DNA of 64,000 bases from assembly GCF_002646595.1 (NCBI RefSeq), contig NZ_PDUD01000011.1, positions 1-64,000 on the forward strand, read 5' to 3'. How positions within the stretch are numbered: the first letter of the stretch is position 1; each line of letters opens with the position of its first letter. This stretch comes from Flavilitoribacter nigricans DSM 23189 = NBRC 102662 (lineage in GTDB: Bacteria > Bacteroidota > Bacteroidia > Chitinophagales > Saprospiraceae). Of the stretch, positions 1 through 9,326 are shown in pieces. The notes beneath the pieces are model-generated. The model saw only the letters and a program-made list of their open reading frames with translations, was not told where the DNA came from and made no database searches. Both the position numbers and the translations under genes were made by a program.

Positions 1-129
1 ACCAGACGTATCCATTCTGGTATAGGGGGTATTTCTCCGAAAGAAATGTATTATCGATTAACTCAACTAAAACAGACAACCTAGCCCAATTCACTGTCCA
101 CTATTCTGAGGAGTTCCACCCCACCCCCT

Positions 130-179
130 GATCACCCCATCTCCCGATCACCCCATCCCCTGGTCTCCCCGTCTTTCCC
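130..179. repeat. short imperfect pyrimidine-rich tandem repeat
   Basis: Two near-identical 16-bp units (beginning gatcaccccatc) at 130-145 and 146-161 are followed by a degenerate third (ggtctccccgtc) at 162-179. The strand bias is strongly C/T. It lies downstream of the leftward ABC permease gene. No gene or promoter is visible in 1-219. Confidence 0.6.
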
Positions 180-219
180 ATCCCGCTTCGGTCAGCTTAC
201 CTACATCACCTAACCGGCA

Positions 220-2655
220 CTACAAATTTCGCGTCGGATTCTGCCGTACCGCGCGAAGGGTTCCAAAGCCGATGATGGACCCGGTGATCAGGATCGGAAT
301 AAGGCCGGAAAGTATGAAGTGCCAGACTTGCAGATCAATCCCGTAGGCAAATTCCTGCAACCACTGGTACATCAGCCACCAGGCAATAGGCGCGACCAGC
401 ATAAAGGAAAGCAGGATGATCTTTACATAGTCCCGGGAAAACAGCAACAACATATGACGCCACCTTGCCCCGACGATCCGCCGGATGGCAATCTCTTTTT
501 TCCGGTGGTTGAGCGTATAGGATACCACCGCAAATAGGCCCATGCAGGTTAGGAAAATACTCAAACCGGAAAATAGCGTAAAAATGATGTGGGTACGTCT
601 TTCGGCTTCGTATCTGGCAGCCAGGGTCTCATCCAGAAAACGGTAATTGAAGGGGCGACCCGGTACCAGTGCCTCCCATTTTCGCTCTAAGGTGTTGAGG
701 GTTTCCGATAGGTCGGTACCATCCAATTTGATCAATAGATATTTTATCCGCCCATAGTTATTCTCGTTGCTTTGGATCACCAACGGACGGACCGACTGAT
801 GAAGCGATCGAAAATTAAAATCCTTTACTACACCTTTTATGACAAACTCAATTTCCGGGTCATCCGGCTGGGCCTTGTCTACTTTCACCAGTCGCTGCCC
901 AACCGGGTCATTTAGGCCCAACATCTTTACCGCCGACTCATTAAGCAAGATCTGACTGGAATCCTGGCTATTCTCAGAAAAGAAATTTCCGGCGATCAAT
1001 TCAAAACCAGCCGTTTCTGCAAATTGATCACCAATAATGACGCGATCCATCGGGTAAATCTGCGGATCGGTTTTCTTTCGATATTGATCGCTCCAGGTAT
1101 CCTGGAATCCATGGACCCAGAGGCTGCCGGCTACCCGTTCTACCTGGGGCAATCGTTCAATCTCTCTCATAAAGGGATGAATAAACGTGGCATCCCGGTG
1201 GAAGGCCCCTTCCATAACAATTATCTTTTCCTGATCAAAGCCCAGGTTTTTTTCCGATAGGTAACGTATCTGATCGTAGATCACTAGGGTGCAAATGATC
1301 AAACCGATCGAGATCCAGAACTGAAAGCCGATCAGGCCGTTCTGCATCCATCTGCGTTTTAGCGGATTGACCGAAAATCGCCTGAAAAGAGCGTCCAGCT
1401 TCAAAGAGCCCAAATGATGGGCCGGATAAGTGCCGGCAATCAGTGTGATGATTATCCACACCGTTAGTATAATCCAAAAGAGCGGACTGTCAAAAGCCAG
1501 GCTTAGCTCCTTTCCCGTTAGCCGGTTAAAGGAGGGTAACGATAAGGAGGTGATGAGCATAGCCACAGCGGCAGCCATGCAGACAAGCAATAATGATTCG
1601 GTTAAAAACTGCCGGGTTAATTGTCGGGGTAAGGCACCCAGCACCTTGCGCATACTGATCTCCTGGGTTCTTTCCGCAGATTGTGTCGTACTGAGATTAG
1701 TAAAATTTATCGCCGCGATCACCAAAATTAGGATGCCCATGACGATCAGCATACGAACCACCAATTTATTTCCGCTCGGTTTCATGCCACCGAAATCCGC
1801 CGGGTCCAGATGAATATCCGTGAGTGCACGAAGAAAATACTGATGGCCGTTGCCGGCGGCCTGGTAGTCCTGCCAACTCACCTGTTGCGCCTTTTCGATA
1901 GCACCGGCCAGATATTTTTCAATTAACTCCGGTAATCTGGCTTCAAGTTGGCCCGGATCGGTTTCGGAATGTAATTTGACATAGCAGAACGCACGTGCGA
2001 GATTAAAGCTGTCCTGGCTGAACCAGGCTACGGAATTGGACGATACCAGCGACTGAAAAGCAAGATGAGAATGCTCCGGTGGATCAGCGCAAACGCCCGT
2101 CACTACCGAAGGCCGGCCATTCCCTCCATTGGAAATAGATTTGCCGACGGGATTCTCATCGCCGAAATAACGCCGGGCGGTGCTTTCGGTCAAAACAACG
2201 CTGTTCGGGCTGGTCAGGGCTGTTTTCGGATCTCCGTGCAGCATTTCGAAATCAAAAACTGAAAAGAAGGAACTGTCCGCCAGTAAGACACCGTGCTGCA
2301 AAAAGCTTTTCTCTTCCCCTTCCTGCTTTTTGACATTCACCAGCTGACTGTTGTAGGGGCCGGAAATGGCCGTAGCCTCGATCACTTCCGGATAATCCCG
2401 GACCAGAATACGGGCAAAGGCATAAGGTACTGCTGCGTGCCATTCCTCCTTCGCTGGATTTCGTTCCTGCTCCACCAGTTTGTAGATCCGATCGGCATCG
2501 CTGAAAAAAGTATCATAGCTGAATTCATTCCGAACGAACAGGAAGATCAATAGTGCGGCCGAAAGTCCAACGGCCAATCCGAATATATTGATAAGCGCGT
2601 GTAGACTTCGCTTTTTTAGGTTGCGTAAGGCTACCAACAGATAATTTCCGATCAT
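220..2655 (-). CDS. FtsX-like ABC transporter permease (MacB-type, two-repeat)
   Basis: Inner-membrane permease of the MacB/FtsX superfamily in the large Bacteroidota form (about 800 residues), which moves no solute through a pore but is thought to couple a cytoplasmic ATPase to periplasmic work. An N-terminal helix (LINIFGLAVGLSAALLIFLF) precedes a MacB periplasmic core. A first FtsX helix bundle carries MRKVLGA, followed by a second periplasmic core and a second bundle carrying IRRIVGA, so the half-module is duplicated. The frame is open to an ATG at 2691, but that ATG lies in the likely -7 box (2689-2696), so I choose the ATG at 2655 (MIGNYLLVALRNLKK), the usual family start. No ATPase gene is adjacent. 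In Bacteroidota such permeases are often controlled by PadR-type repressors; none is in the window. Confidence 0.9.
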   Translation of the reverse strand: MIGNYLLVALRNLKKRSLHALINIFGLAVGLSAALLIFLFVRNEFSYDTFFSDADRIYKLVEQERNPAKEEWHAAVPYAFARILVRDYPEVIEATAISGPYNSQLVNVKKQEGEEKSFLQHGVLLADSSFFSVFDFEMLHGDPKTALTSPNSVVLTESTARRYFGDENPVGKSISNGGNGRPSVVTGVCADPPEHSHLAFQSLVSSNSVAWFSQDSFNLARAFCYVKLHSETDPGQLEARLPELIEKYLAGAIEKAQQVSWQDYQAAGNGHQYFLRALTDIHLDPADFGGMKPSGNKLVVRMLIVMGILILVIAAINFTNLSTTQSAERTQEISMRKVLGALPRQLTRQFLTESLLLVCMAAAVAMLITSLSLPSFNRLTGKELSLAFDSPLFWIILTVWIIITLIAGTYPAHHLGSLKLDALFRRFSVNPLKRRWMQNGLIGFQFWISIGLIICTLVIYDQIRYLSEKNLGFDQEKIIVMEGAFHRDATFIHPFMREIERLPQVERVAGSLWVHGFQDTWSDQYRKKTDPQIYPMDRVIIGDQFAETAGFELIAGNFFSENSQDSSQILLNESAVKMLGLNDPVGQRLVKVDKAQPDDPEIEFVIKGVVKDFNFRSLHQSVRPLVIQSNENNYGRIKYLLIKLDGTDLSETLNTLERKWEALVPGRPFNYRFLDETLAARYEAERRTHIIFTLFSGLSIFLTCMGLFAVVSYTLNHRKKEIAIRRIVGARWRHMLLLFSRDYVKIILLSFMLVAPIAWWLMYQWLQEFAYGIDLQVWHFILSGLIPILITGSIIGFGTLRAVRQNPTRNL

Positions 2656-2675
2656 GTATCTTGATTTGTACAACA

Positions 2676-2717
2676 TTAATACCTCCGACAAAGATACATC
2701 TAAATTGGAGGTATTAA
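2676..2717 (-). promoter_or_regulatory. promoter with flanking inverted repeat (probable operator) of the ABC permease
   Basis: The minus strand carries TATCTTTG (2696 to 2689), a perfect TAnnTTTG -7 box. It sits between the arms of a perfect 11-bp inverted repeat (TTAATACCTCC, 2676-2686, and its complement, 2707-2717). A second 9-bp inverted repeat, ATGTATCTT (2654-2662) with AAGATACAT (2691-2699), overlaps the start codon and the -7 box. This suggests a dimeric repressor occluding RNA polymerase. The PadR-family assignment is inference. Confidence 0.6.
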
Positions 2718-3015
2718 ATTTTTTCGCGGAAAATTATCCGGGATCAATCCGAATAATGATTTTCGGGCCGATTTATACCGCACGCGAAGTGGTTTAGTCG
2801 GTATAGGTTTTACTCCGATGGATCTGGATTTTTCAAACCAATTTTACGTCAGGATAAAGGCCGGTTTCGGGCAACTATGCCCCTCTCTATTTGTTCTTAT
2901 TTATGAACTTTTTAAAGAAGCCTTTTGCCTTTAAATTTTGCATTCCGGTATCCGATAGAGCAAGAGTACCGATCAAATTTGCAGGCAGACGGTTTCCAAA
3001 CCAGAACCAATTAAT
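2718..3015. other. intergenic region upstream of dps
   Basis: AT-rich divergent spacer. A box close to the -7 consensus, TAAATTTTG, lies near 2933-2941 in front of the ferritin gene with one base too many, so I do not call it as a firm promoter. No open frame or strong hairpin was seen. Confidence 0.4.
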
Positions 3016-3492
3016 ATGAAACAACTCACTGCTATTGGACTCGATGTAAAGAAATCCAAAAAACTGGCTGAAAAGCTGAATGACCTATTAGCTAATTATT
3101 CCATTTTCTACCAAAATACCCGTGGCTACCACTGGAATATCCGGGGTGATAAATTCTTTGAACTGCACCTCAAGTTTGAGGAATTGTACAACGATCTCAA
3201 ATTGAAGATCGACGAAGTGGCCGAACGGATCCTTACGCTGGGCCAAAATCCGGCTCACAATTTTTCGGATTATCGCAAGTCGGCCCAGGTGAAAGAAAGT
3301 GATCAGGTATCGGATGGGAAGAAAGCGGTAAAAAATATCCTGGATTCTTTTTCCATTATTATCGGACTACAGCGGGAACTACTCGAGCTGTCGGCTGATG
3401 CCAACGATGAGGGCACGAATGCATTGATGAGTGATTACATCCGCGAGCAGGAAAAACTAGTCTGGATGTATTCGGCTTTCCTGAATAAGTAA
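3016..3492 (+). CDS. dps: Dps family ferritin-like DNA-protection protein
   Basis: Starvation and oxidative-stress mini-ferritin: a dodecameric shell that oxidises Fe(II) with H2O2, stores iron and, in many members, coats DNA. At 158 residues it has the normal Dps length. The diagnostic four-helix signature is intact (YHWN, then FFELH, KFEELY, IDEVAERI). His39, His51, Asp66 and Glu70 correspond to the inter-subunit ferroxidase ligands. The N-terminal stretch has several lysines (KKSKK), as in DNA-binding members. It is transcribed alone, rightward, and ends at a strong hairpin shared with the convergent TonB receptor. The start ATG has no in-frame competitor. Confidence 0.95.
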   Translation: MKQLTAIGLDVKKSKKLAEKLNDLLANYSIFYQNTRGYHWNIRGDKFFELHLKFEELYNDLKLKIDEVAERILTLGQNPAHNFSDYRKSAQVKESDQVSDGKKAVKNILDSFSIIIGLQRELLELSADANDEGTNALMSDYIREQEKLVWMYSAFLNK

Positions 3493-3571
3493 AAAAACCT
3501 TTTTAGGGCGCCTGCGGGCGATCAGGGAAGAATTTCCGATCAAACTGCAAGTGATCGTTCTTCATAATAGC

Positions 3572-3605
3572 AACAGGTTGCGGGAAACATCTCCCGCAAC
3601 CTGTT
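3572..3605. terminator. hairpin between convergent dps and TonB receptor genes
   Basis: Perfect 14-bp stem (AACAGGTTGCGGGA and complement) with a 6-nt loop, between two convergent genes. Only short T-runs flank it, so bidirectional termination or 3'-end protection is inferred. Confidence 0.7.
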
Positions 3606-3662
3606 TGCATTTATGGATTATTAAAACTGCCGGATACCGTTCCGGCCAAAGTGTTTGCTGAT

Positions 3663-6158
3663 TTAGAAATTGTTGTCCTCTCCACCTTTCAGGTCATCGT
3701 TGTCGATGGCGCTGCCGCGGCGTCTTTGCTGGTTGAAATTCAGCTTGCCGAAGTTATAGCTGACCGTCAGGCCGAAGGAGCGGAAGGGAATGGTAAATTC
3801 ACTCTGCTGGTAGAAATTCGGCCCACGCAATTCGGATGGAAATGCTTTCATATCAGAAAATGGCTGGGTGATCTGCACGCCCAGGCTGAAGCGTTTATTA
3901 AACTCCTTCCGCGCACCGATGCTGAACAGGGAAAAGGACGGATTGAAGCCCTGCAGGGTCTGGCGCGGTGAGCGGAAAAAGCCGAACATTTCGATCCGGA
4001 AGCCTTTTTTCAGCGCAATATTGGAGTTGAGGTTCCCGCTCCAGAGCAGCGCTTCGTTACTCAGTCTTTCGCCGTCGATCACCCCTTCACTGTTGTAGGT
4101 ATAGACATTCAGGCCCCCGCGGAGCTGCCAGATCTTGAACAGGGTCACGGAAGAAAAGAAATTGGCGCCGATGGAGCGGTTCCGGCCAACGTTCAGGAAA
4201 GTGGTGGTCGAAACCTGATCGTCCTGACTGATATCGAGGAATTGCTCGATGATGTCGGAAGTCTGGCGGTAATAGGTGGACAAATTGATGGAAATGCCCT
4301 TCACGAAAGTATTGTAGGTCAGTTCCAACTGGTCCACGATCTCCGGAGCCAGTTTGGGATTACCGACCGTAATATTATTGGGATCGCTGTTCTGCGTGTA
4401 GGGATTGATATAGAACAGGCTCGGCCGCTGGATCCGCTGGGTATAGCCGAGTTTGATGCTGGAAAAGTTCTTCAGCGTGCGGCTCACGATCAGTGTGGGC
4501 AGGATATTGCCGTACTGATTATCGAACCCGGGGAGGTCCTGTCGGTACTCGCCGTTGATCACGGTGCGTTCGTAGCGGGCACCACCGAGCAGGCCGTATT
4601 TTTCTCCGATCTTCAGGTTGAACTGCAGGTAACCGGCCAGTACGTCCTGATCGTAGAAGAAATTATTGGTCAGGTCGTTGAGGGATACATATTCGTTCAG
4701 GTCCGGATCGTAGCGCTCGAACGTATAATCACTATCGATATCCCGGAGTACCGCCTTGGCCCCGGTTTCCATCTTCAGCGCACTGCTAATGGGCAGTACA
4801 TAGTCCATTTGCAGGGTATATTCCAGATTAAGTCCGTCGTTATTATTGATCTCGTTGCGCGGATTGTCTCCGTTCTGGACGATGGTGTTTTCCGTGGTAC
4901 TGTTCGTGCCGCTCACCTGGAAGGCAAAGGTGAATTCCTTTTCGGGTTGTTTGTAGGTGCGTTTGAAGTCGGTGGTCCAGTCGAAACCACTCCGCAGGTT
5001 ATCGGAATAATTGTCCCGTGTGAACATTTGGTTGATGCCCAGTCGCGGATCGGTAAGACTGCCCGTAATGGTACCGTCGCCCGCCCGGCCGAAGCCATTG
5101 AAGCGGAGAGAGGACGTCAGGCTGTTGTACGCATTGAAATCGTAAAACGCGCCGACCTGCCCGTTGTACATCCGGAAAGTGCTGGTATTGGTACCGGATT
5201 GTTCCAGTATCCGCAGGGCATCGGCGGTACCGTCCTCCCGGTAGAAGTAAGTGGTGCCGACCCGCGGCCAGCTCCAGCGGGTACCCGCATTGGAATTGAA
5301 TCCGAACCGGCCTTTGACGATATTGAGACTCAGGTTGCCGCTACTGTTCCGGTTCCCGATGTTTCCCCGGACCGATCCGGTGATCCCCTGGGCGCTTTTT
5401 TTCTTGGTGATGATATTGATGATCCCGGCACTGCCTTCACCGTCGTATTTGGCGGAGGGCGTAGTGATCACCTCCACGTTCTTGATCTGATCGGCATTAA
5501 TGGTTTTGAGTGCATCGCCGATATTGGCGGAGAAGAGGGTAGAGGGGCGGCCGTTGATCAGGATCTGCACGTTGGAAGAGCCCCGCAGACTGACGTTGCC
5601 TTCCAGGTCCACCGTTAGCAGCGGCACCCGGCGCAATACGTCCGAAGCATCCCCGCCGGAAGTGGCAATATCTTTTTCCGCATTGTAGACCAGTTTGTCG
5701 ATCTTGGTTTCCACCAGAGCGGCTTCCCCGGTCACGGTGATCTCATCCAGATCGATACCGGAAGGCAGGAGGAAAATATTACCCAGGTCCAGATCGGGTT
5801 TTTCCAGGGTAGTGGTCACCTCCCGGATGGATCGGGTCTCGTAGCCCAGAAACGAGACCTGCAAGGTATAGGTACCGTTTTTAACGTCCTGTAGTTTGAA
5901 GCTGCCGTCGCTTTCGCTCAGCGTACCGTTTATTTCCTTTTCGGTTTTGGAATCCACCAGCACGATGGTGGCAAATTCGACCGGGGCTTCGGAAACGGTA
6001 TCGATCAGGGTACCGGTGATCTTTCCGAGGATAGTGGGCCCCTGGGACCGGCCGCCGGCATTGGGCGGGCGCTGCGCGTGCAGACTGAGTGAGAGCGAGA
6101 TCATTAAAAGGATAAAGAGTAACGACTTTTGCATGAGATGCGGGTGTTTGAGATTCAC
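3663..6158 (-). CDS. TonB-dependent outer-membrane receptor, OMP_b-brl_3 type
   Basis: Outer-membrane beta-barrel receptor that imports a ligand using TonB/ExbBD energy. The order is signal peptide (cleavage near LHA-Q), carboxypeptidase-like regulatory domain at about residues 45-125 (GKITGTLIDT to LGYETRS), plug domain (VLRRVPLLTVD, VSLRGSSNVQILINGRP, GIINIITKKK), then a barrel rich in aromatic strands to the C-terminus. At 831 residues the length suits the RagA-unlike, solitary Bacteroidota subgroup with no SusD partner, and none is adjacent. An internal ATG at 6134 (MQKSLLFILL) would give a more compact signal peptide and may be the true start. The ligand cannot be deduced from sequence. 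It resembles the receptor at 12478-14910 in architecture. Confidence 0.92.
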   Translation of the reverse strand: MNLKHPHLMQKSLLFILLMISLSLSLHAQRPPNAGGRSQGPTILGKITGTLIDTVSEAPVEFATIVLVDSKTEKEINGTLSESDGSFKLQDVKNGTYTLQVSFLGYETRSIREVTTTLEKPDLDLGNIFLLPSGIDLDEITVTGEAALVETKIDKLVYNAEKDIATSGGDASDVLRRVPLLTVDLEGNVSLRGSSNVQILINGRPSTLFSANIGDALKTINADQIKNVEVITTPSAKYDGEGSAGIINIITKKKSAQGITGSVRGNIGNRNSSGNLSLNIVKGRFGFNSNAGTRWSWPRVGTTYFYREDGTADALRILEQSGTNTSTFRMYNGQVGAFYDFNAYNSLTSSLRFNGFGRAGDGTITGSLTDPRLGINQMFTRDNYSDNLRSGFDWTTDFKRTYKQPEKEFTFAFQVSGTNSTTENTIVQNGDNPRNEINNNDGLNLEYTLQMDYVLPISSALKMETGAKAVLRDIDSDYTFERYDPDLNEYVSLNDLTNNFFYDQDVLAGYLQFNLKIGEKYGLLGGARYERTVINGEYRQDLPGFDNQYGNILPTLIVSRTLKNFSSIKLGYTQRIQRPSLFYINPYTQNSDPNNITVGNPKLAPEIVDQLELTYNTFVKGISINLSTYYRQTSDIIEQFLDISQDDQVSTTTFLNVGRNRSIGANFFSSVTLFKIWQLRGGLNVYTYNSEGVIDGERLSNEALLWSGNLNSNIALKKGFRIEMFGFFRSPRQTLQGFNPSFSLFSIGARKEFNKRFSLGVQITQPFSDMKAFPSELRGPNFYQQSEFTIPFRSFGLTVSYNFGKLNFNQQRRRGSAIDNDDLKGGEDNNF

Positions 6159-6650
6159 GATTTAAATACTAATCCCGGAGGGTCCTGGTGATCCTCCTGC
6201 TATATTGCGTACGATAAATTGTATTGGATCCGGAGCTCAATTTCTCTACCGGAAGAAGATGGTTGACAGGTTGAAATGCTGTCCGTAGCCGATTGTTGGG
6301 ACAATGGAAACTGGCCATAAATAATGCGGCAAACAAATCGGAAATCACAATTTTTAGCAAAATTGATCTGTTACTTATTCCCGGTTTTGCATTATATCCA
6401 TGTGGCGGTTCCGATGATCGTCACTGATTAAGGGGCAGATAAAGACTTTCGGCGTGTTGTTTACAGAACGGGCGATCCATTTCGGACAAAAAATTGTCGT
6501 AGGATCTCATGTCAACAACATTGTTTTTTTCATAAGGTTCTCAAAATTCTTGTAAAGAAAGACGAATTGTCTTTTTTTTATCGTTAAACACTACCTAATC
6601 CCCCAGGCAGTATACGAAACCCCAAATAATATTGATAACACGTTTATATC
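6159..6650. other. divergent intergenic region with a terminator-like hairpin
   Basis: 492 bp between the leftward TonB receptor and the rightward hydrolase. An AAAGAC/GTCTTT hairpin (6558-6574) is followed by T8 (to 6579) and reads as a rightward terminator, although no rightward gene precedes it. No exact TAnnTTTG box was found on either strand. A 63-codon frame here looks spurious. Confidence 0.4.
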
Positions 6651-7865
6651 ATGCGTATTTCGAGAAGTATTGGCTTCTTCACAGTATTTAGTGTAGTCAT
6701 TTTATTTGCGTACGATTGGATTGGAAGCGGTAGTATCCTGGCCAAGGACAGTACCAGAATGCCCGTATCTTCTTTTCCCGTTCCCACCACCGAGCCGGCT
6801 TTGCAACGCACGCTGGACGGTTTCATTTCGGAATTAAGGCAGGCCATGGCCGTCGAAAGTATCCCCGGCATTTCCCTGGCGGTGGTGTACAACGGCCAGG
6901 AAGTGCTGCATACGGGATACGGCATCACCGATCTCGATAATCCGTTCCTGGTAAACGATCAGACGGTTTTCCGGCTGGCCTCCCTTTCCAAGGGATTTGC
7001 ACCGGTACTGGTCGGCATGCTGGTGGATGAAGGTATCTTGGACTGGGATGATCCCATCGTCAAATACCTACCGGATTTTCGGCTGAAAAGCAGAACGGCT
7101 ACGAATGCCCTGACCATTCGCAACGTTTTGAGCCACGCCACCGGCCTTCCCCGCCACGCTTATTCCAATTTGCTGAATATGTCAGTGCCGTACCGCGAGA
7201 TCGTTCCGCGACTGGCGAAAGTGAATCTGCCGCACCGGCCCGGAGAGATCTACAACTATCAGAACGTAGCCTACAGCCTGATCGGCGATGTGGTGGAAAA
7301 GGCTACGGGCATTTCCTACGACAGTCTGCTGACCAGCCGTATTTTTCAGCCGCTTGAGATGCAGCATGCTTCGGTCGGATTTGCAAAAATGAGCGCTACC
7401 CCGCGGGCCGCCCAACCGCACGCCCGGAAATCTTCCGGTTATTACCGCCTCGATTTTCGGGATAAGTGGTACGATGTGGAGCCGGCCGCCGGCGTTAACG
7501 CCTCGTCCAGCGATCTGTCCAAATGGCTGCAGTTAATGATGGGCGAACATCCGGACCTCCTGTCTCCCCAGAGCCTGGAAGAGATCACGAAAAAACAGAT
7601 CGGCGTTTCTCCCCGGGAAGGCGTGATGCGTTCCTGGAGCCCGATGGAAGATAGCGGTTATGGTCTGGGCTGGCGAAACCTGGTGAAAGACGGACACCGG
7701 ATCGTTTTCCACGGAGGATTTGTCAACGGTTACCGGGCCGAGATCGGGTTCTGTCCCGAATCGAGGATCGGCATTGTGCTCCTGAGCAATGGTAGCAACC
7801 AGTTCCTGCGCGATGCGCTGCCGCGCTTCTTCGAACGCTTCTTCAACCAGCGGATCGCTTCTTAA
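6651..7865 (+). CDS. serine hydrolase, beta-lactamase/class C (S12) family
   Basis: Secreted or membrane-anchored enzyme of the beta-lactamase-related (peptidase S12, EstB/AmpC-fold) family; members are D-aminopeptidases, carboxylesterases or peptidoglycan-related hydrolases. An N-terminal hydrophobic segment (residues 8-21) acts as signal or anchor. The catalytic triad motifs are present: S111-L-S-K114, Y203-Q-N205 and H354-G-G356, the last followed by the typical hydrophobic strand GIVLLSNGSN. At 404 residues it is full length for a single-domain member. True beta-lactamase activity cannot be inferred, because the family is dominated by other hydrolases. The gene stands alone and ends at a strong bidirectional terminator. 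Confidence 0.9.
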   Translation: MRISRSIGFFTVFSVVILFAYDWIGSGSILAKDSTRMPVSSFPVPTTEPALQRTLDGFISELRQAMAVESIPGISLAVVYNGQEVLHTGYGITDLDNPFLVNDQTVFRLASLSKGFAPVLVGMLVDEGILDWDDPIVKYLPDFRLKSRTATNALTIRNVLSHATGLPRHAYSNLLNMSVPYREIVPRLAKVNLPHRPGEIYNYQNVAYSLIGDVVEKATGISYDSLLTSRIFQPLEMQHASVGFAKMSATPRAAQPHARKSSGYYRLDFRDKWYDVEPAAGVNASSSDLSKWLQLMMGEHPDLLSPQSLEEITKKQIGVSPREGVMRSWSPMEDSGYGLGWRNLVKDGHRIVFHGGFVNGYRAEIGFCPESRIGIVLLSNGSNQFLRDALPRFFERFFNQRIAS

Positions 7866-7889
7866 AGCAAATAAACTGCCCCGAAGCAG

Positions 7890-7936
7890 ATGAGGCCTGT
7901 GGATCGTAAATCGATCCACAGGCCTCATGTATTTTT
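7890..7936. terminator. bidirectional intrinsic terminator
   Basis: Perfect 17-bp stem (7890-7906 with 7912-7928), 5-nt loop taaat, then a T6 tract (7931-7936) on the plus strand. It sits between the convergent hydrolase and anti-sigma/TonB genes. Confidence 0.85.
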
Positions 7937-7949
7937 TACGGCTTTGGTC

Positions 7950-9326
7950 TTACAGGGAAAAATCCAAGCGATAAGTAAAGGTGATACTCTTGTCACCACC
8001 GTTGGTGATATCCCATTTCGGGCCTTCCCGGATCAGGCGTATTGCCTCTTCGTACAGTTCGCCGGGGCCGGAAATCGCTTTGATATCCAATACCCGTCCG
8101 TCCGGTAGAATGATGAACCGGAGGGTCACCGATCCACTGATCTCCTGGTCGATCGCGGCCTGCGGGTATTGCAGGTTGCGACGTAGGTAACGCTCAAAAC
8201 GCCGTAAACTAATGGCCGGCTCGGCGATGTTCAGGTTGAGTGAGGAAGGGTTTACGGCCGGTTCGAGTTTGTCCTTTTTACTCTTTTTGGCCTCTTCCTT
8301 AGCCGCGATCATTTGATCTACGGTGGTCGCATTTTCGTCCATGGTCACCCGGACAAAATTTTGGGAATCGGGAATGTCAATGCGCTGGGAAGAATAGCCG
8401 GTGCGTTGGAATTCCAGTTTCTGTACGTTGGAATCCAGCAGTATTTCGTACTGTCCGTTGAGGTTGGTGATGGTTCCGGTGCGGTCGCCGGGGGTGACTA
8501 CCAGCACGCCGTTGAGGGGGCTACCCGAACGATCGAGTACCTGACCGGTCACCAGACGGGTACCCTGGGGCGCTTCCAGTTTTACTCCACCGATCGCAAA
8601 ATCGTTAGCGGGCGGCGGTGCGGGTGGTACGACAATGGGACTCAGTTGCTGGTCTTCATTGACCCGTGACCGCGTTTGGGCCTGCTCTTCGACCGTGCTG
8701 CGGCGCAGCGCCAGGGCGCTGTCCTGCGGTTTGGTTAAGACTTCGTTCCGTGCCGGGTTGGCGGTGACGGATTCAAGCAGTTGGGATTCGTCCGCTTCCA
8801 TTTCCGCCTCCTCCAATATTTCCTGGCTATCGGCGAATGCCTGTACGGCCGGTGCAGGTATGTTTGCCGCGTCGTCTACCGGTCCATTGCCGGCGGCATT
8901 CCGGATCTCCGGCACTGTAACTGTATTTTCGGGATTTCGCGGGCTCATTTCGCGGGCAGCGCTTTCACTTTCCGTTTGTTCCGTCGGGGCGGCTTCGGCC
9001 AGATCTGCTGACTGGGTGGGATTCAGCCACCAGAATAAGCCAACGGCCAGTACTACTGCGGCGGCCGCTGCAATGCGGTAGGGCAGAGCGATCAGAACGC
9101 CTCCGCGTTTTTTTCGTTTTTGGGTATTGGTCTGCAATTGTTCCCGCATGCGCTCCAGGCGTTCCTGGTGCTTGCTGCCGGGAAATTGGCGATAACCCTC
9201 GAGCGCTTCCCCCAAAAAGGCATCCTCCCGGGCCTGGCGATCCAGTCGGTTCTCTTCCTTTTGGTCTATATCGCCCTGTATCCAGCGGCGAAGGGAATTG
9301 ACGATATGTTCATCGCGATTATTCAA
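7950..9326 (-). CDS. anti-sigma-like membrane protein with carboxypeptidase-regulatory and TonB C-terminal domains
   Basis: Likely partner of the overlapping ECF sigma factor. Residues 1-75 form a charged cytoplasmic region (INSLRRW-like start, rich in E/R/K) suited to sigma binding. A single transmembrane helix lies at about 83-101 (IAAAAAVVLAVGLFWWL). A low-complexity acidic/proline periplasmic linker is followed by a carboxypeptidase-D-regulatory-like beta domain (GTRLVTGQVLDRSG to TGYSSQRI, near 250-320) and a TonB C-terminal domain at 375-458 (RRFERYLRRNLQYP, ISGSVTLRFIILPDGRV, ending SITFTYRLDFSL). TonB C-domains normally touch TonB boxes of receptors, so direct receptor-to-sigma signalling is possible (inference). 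It overlaps the sigma gene by 8 bp, so the two are translationally coupled. No FecR-type motif was seen. Confidence 0.82.
   Translation of the reverse strand: MNNRDEHIVNSLRRWIQGDIDQKEENRLDRQAREDAFLGEALEGYRQFPGSKHQERLERMREQLQTNTQKRKKRGGVLIALPYRIAAAAAVVLAVGLFWWLNPTQSADLAEAAPTEQTESESAAREMSPRNPENTVTVPEIRNAAGNGPVDDAANIPAPAVQAFADSQEILEEAEMEADESQLLESVTANPARNEVLTKPQDSALALRRSTVEEQAQTRSRVNEDQQLSPIVVPPAPPPANDFAIGGVKLEAPQGTRLVTGQVLDRSGSPLNGVLVVTPGDRTGTITNLNGQYEILLDSNVQKLEFQRTGYSSQRIDIPDSQNFVRVTMDENATTVDQMIAAKEEAKKSKKDKLEPAVNPSSLNLNIAEPAISLRRFERYLRRNLQYPQAAIDQEISGSVTLRFIILPDGRVLDIKAISGPGELYEEAIRLIREGPKWDITNGGDKSITFTYRLDFSL

Noticed and set aside
4242-5618. Long plus-strand ORF (458 codons) inside the TonB receptor gene
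   Set aside because: It is antisense to an intact family member and its translation is a repetitive shadow (VIGIA/GTGV-rich) with no domain. Similar long shadows at 13189-14562, 17610-18800, 28445-29722, 44821-46215, 50492-51685 and 55329-56441 were rejected for the same reason.
6169-6360. 63-codon minus-strand ORF in the TonB receptor upstream region
   Set aside because: No family features, and it occupies the promoter region of the receptor.
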